The position numbers were made by a program, and so were the translations under genes. The notes under the pieces are model-generated. The model was not told the origin of the DNA, searched no databases, and saw only the letters and a list, made by a program, of their open reading frames with translations. Positions 6,660-6,691 of a DNA stretch of 6,691 bases are shown one piece after another. The stretch is from Prevotellaceae bacterium (GTDB taxonomy: Bacteria; Bacteroidota; Bacteroidia; Bacteroidales; UBA932), in NCBI GenBank assembly GCA_031273285.1, contig JAISSE010000060.1, positions 1 through 6,691 on the forward strand, given 5' to 3'. Positions within the stretch are counted from its first letter, which is position 1. Every line of letters begins with the position of its first letter.

Positions 6660-6691
6660 ATGAGGTTGTCTTAAAAGTAATTCGGCACGCG

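Overview
This looks like chromosomal DNA of a Bacteroidales bacterium (phylum Bacteroidota). Three things point there: the trigger factor, ClpP, ClpX and MetRS sequences read as Bacteroidales family members; two sites match the Bacteroidota promoter consensus (TTTG, about 19-21 bp, TAnnTTTG); and intergenic DNA carries short repeat words (ATGAACGAT, TTTATAGTTCA, CGCAAAGTT) typical of such genomes. No species can be named from the sequence alone.

Layout. Positions 1-190 hold the 3' end of a DnaQ-like exonuclease gene (+ strand). A convergent gap (191-376) with a 21-bp tandem repeat and other short repeats separates it from metG on the - strand (377-2407). A repeat-rich divergent intergenic region of about 400 bp follows. 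It holds a near-exact TAnnTTTG site for metG, two inverted-repeat structures, and a good -33/-7 promoter in front of a tRNA-Leu(UAG) gene (2815-2896). Then comes a compact + strand cluster: tig (2966-4525), clpP (4537-5199), clpX (5214-6443) and a 59-residue winged-helix-like protein (6480-6659). The gaps in the cluster are 11, 14 and 36 bp.

How the genes fit together. tig-clpP-clpX is a classic proteostasis operon. Trigger factor meets nascent chains at the ribosome, ClpX unfolds tagged or damaged proteins, and ClpP degrades them. MetRS and tRNA-Leu serve translation. No tig promoter and no terminator is visible in the 69 bp between the tRNA and tig, so the tRNA promoter may also feed the protease operon.

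The window is essentially housekeeping and I found no new multi-gene system. The points worth a second look are an acidic insert and a duplicated acidic tail in trigger factor, unusual residues in ClpP (SPGGHV) and ClpX ([11 protein letters not shown] loop), the small DNA-binding-like gene behind clpX, and the nested inverted-repeat element between metG and the tRNA.
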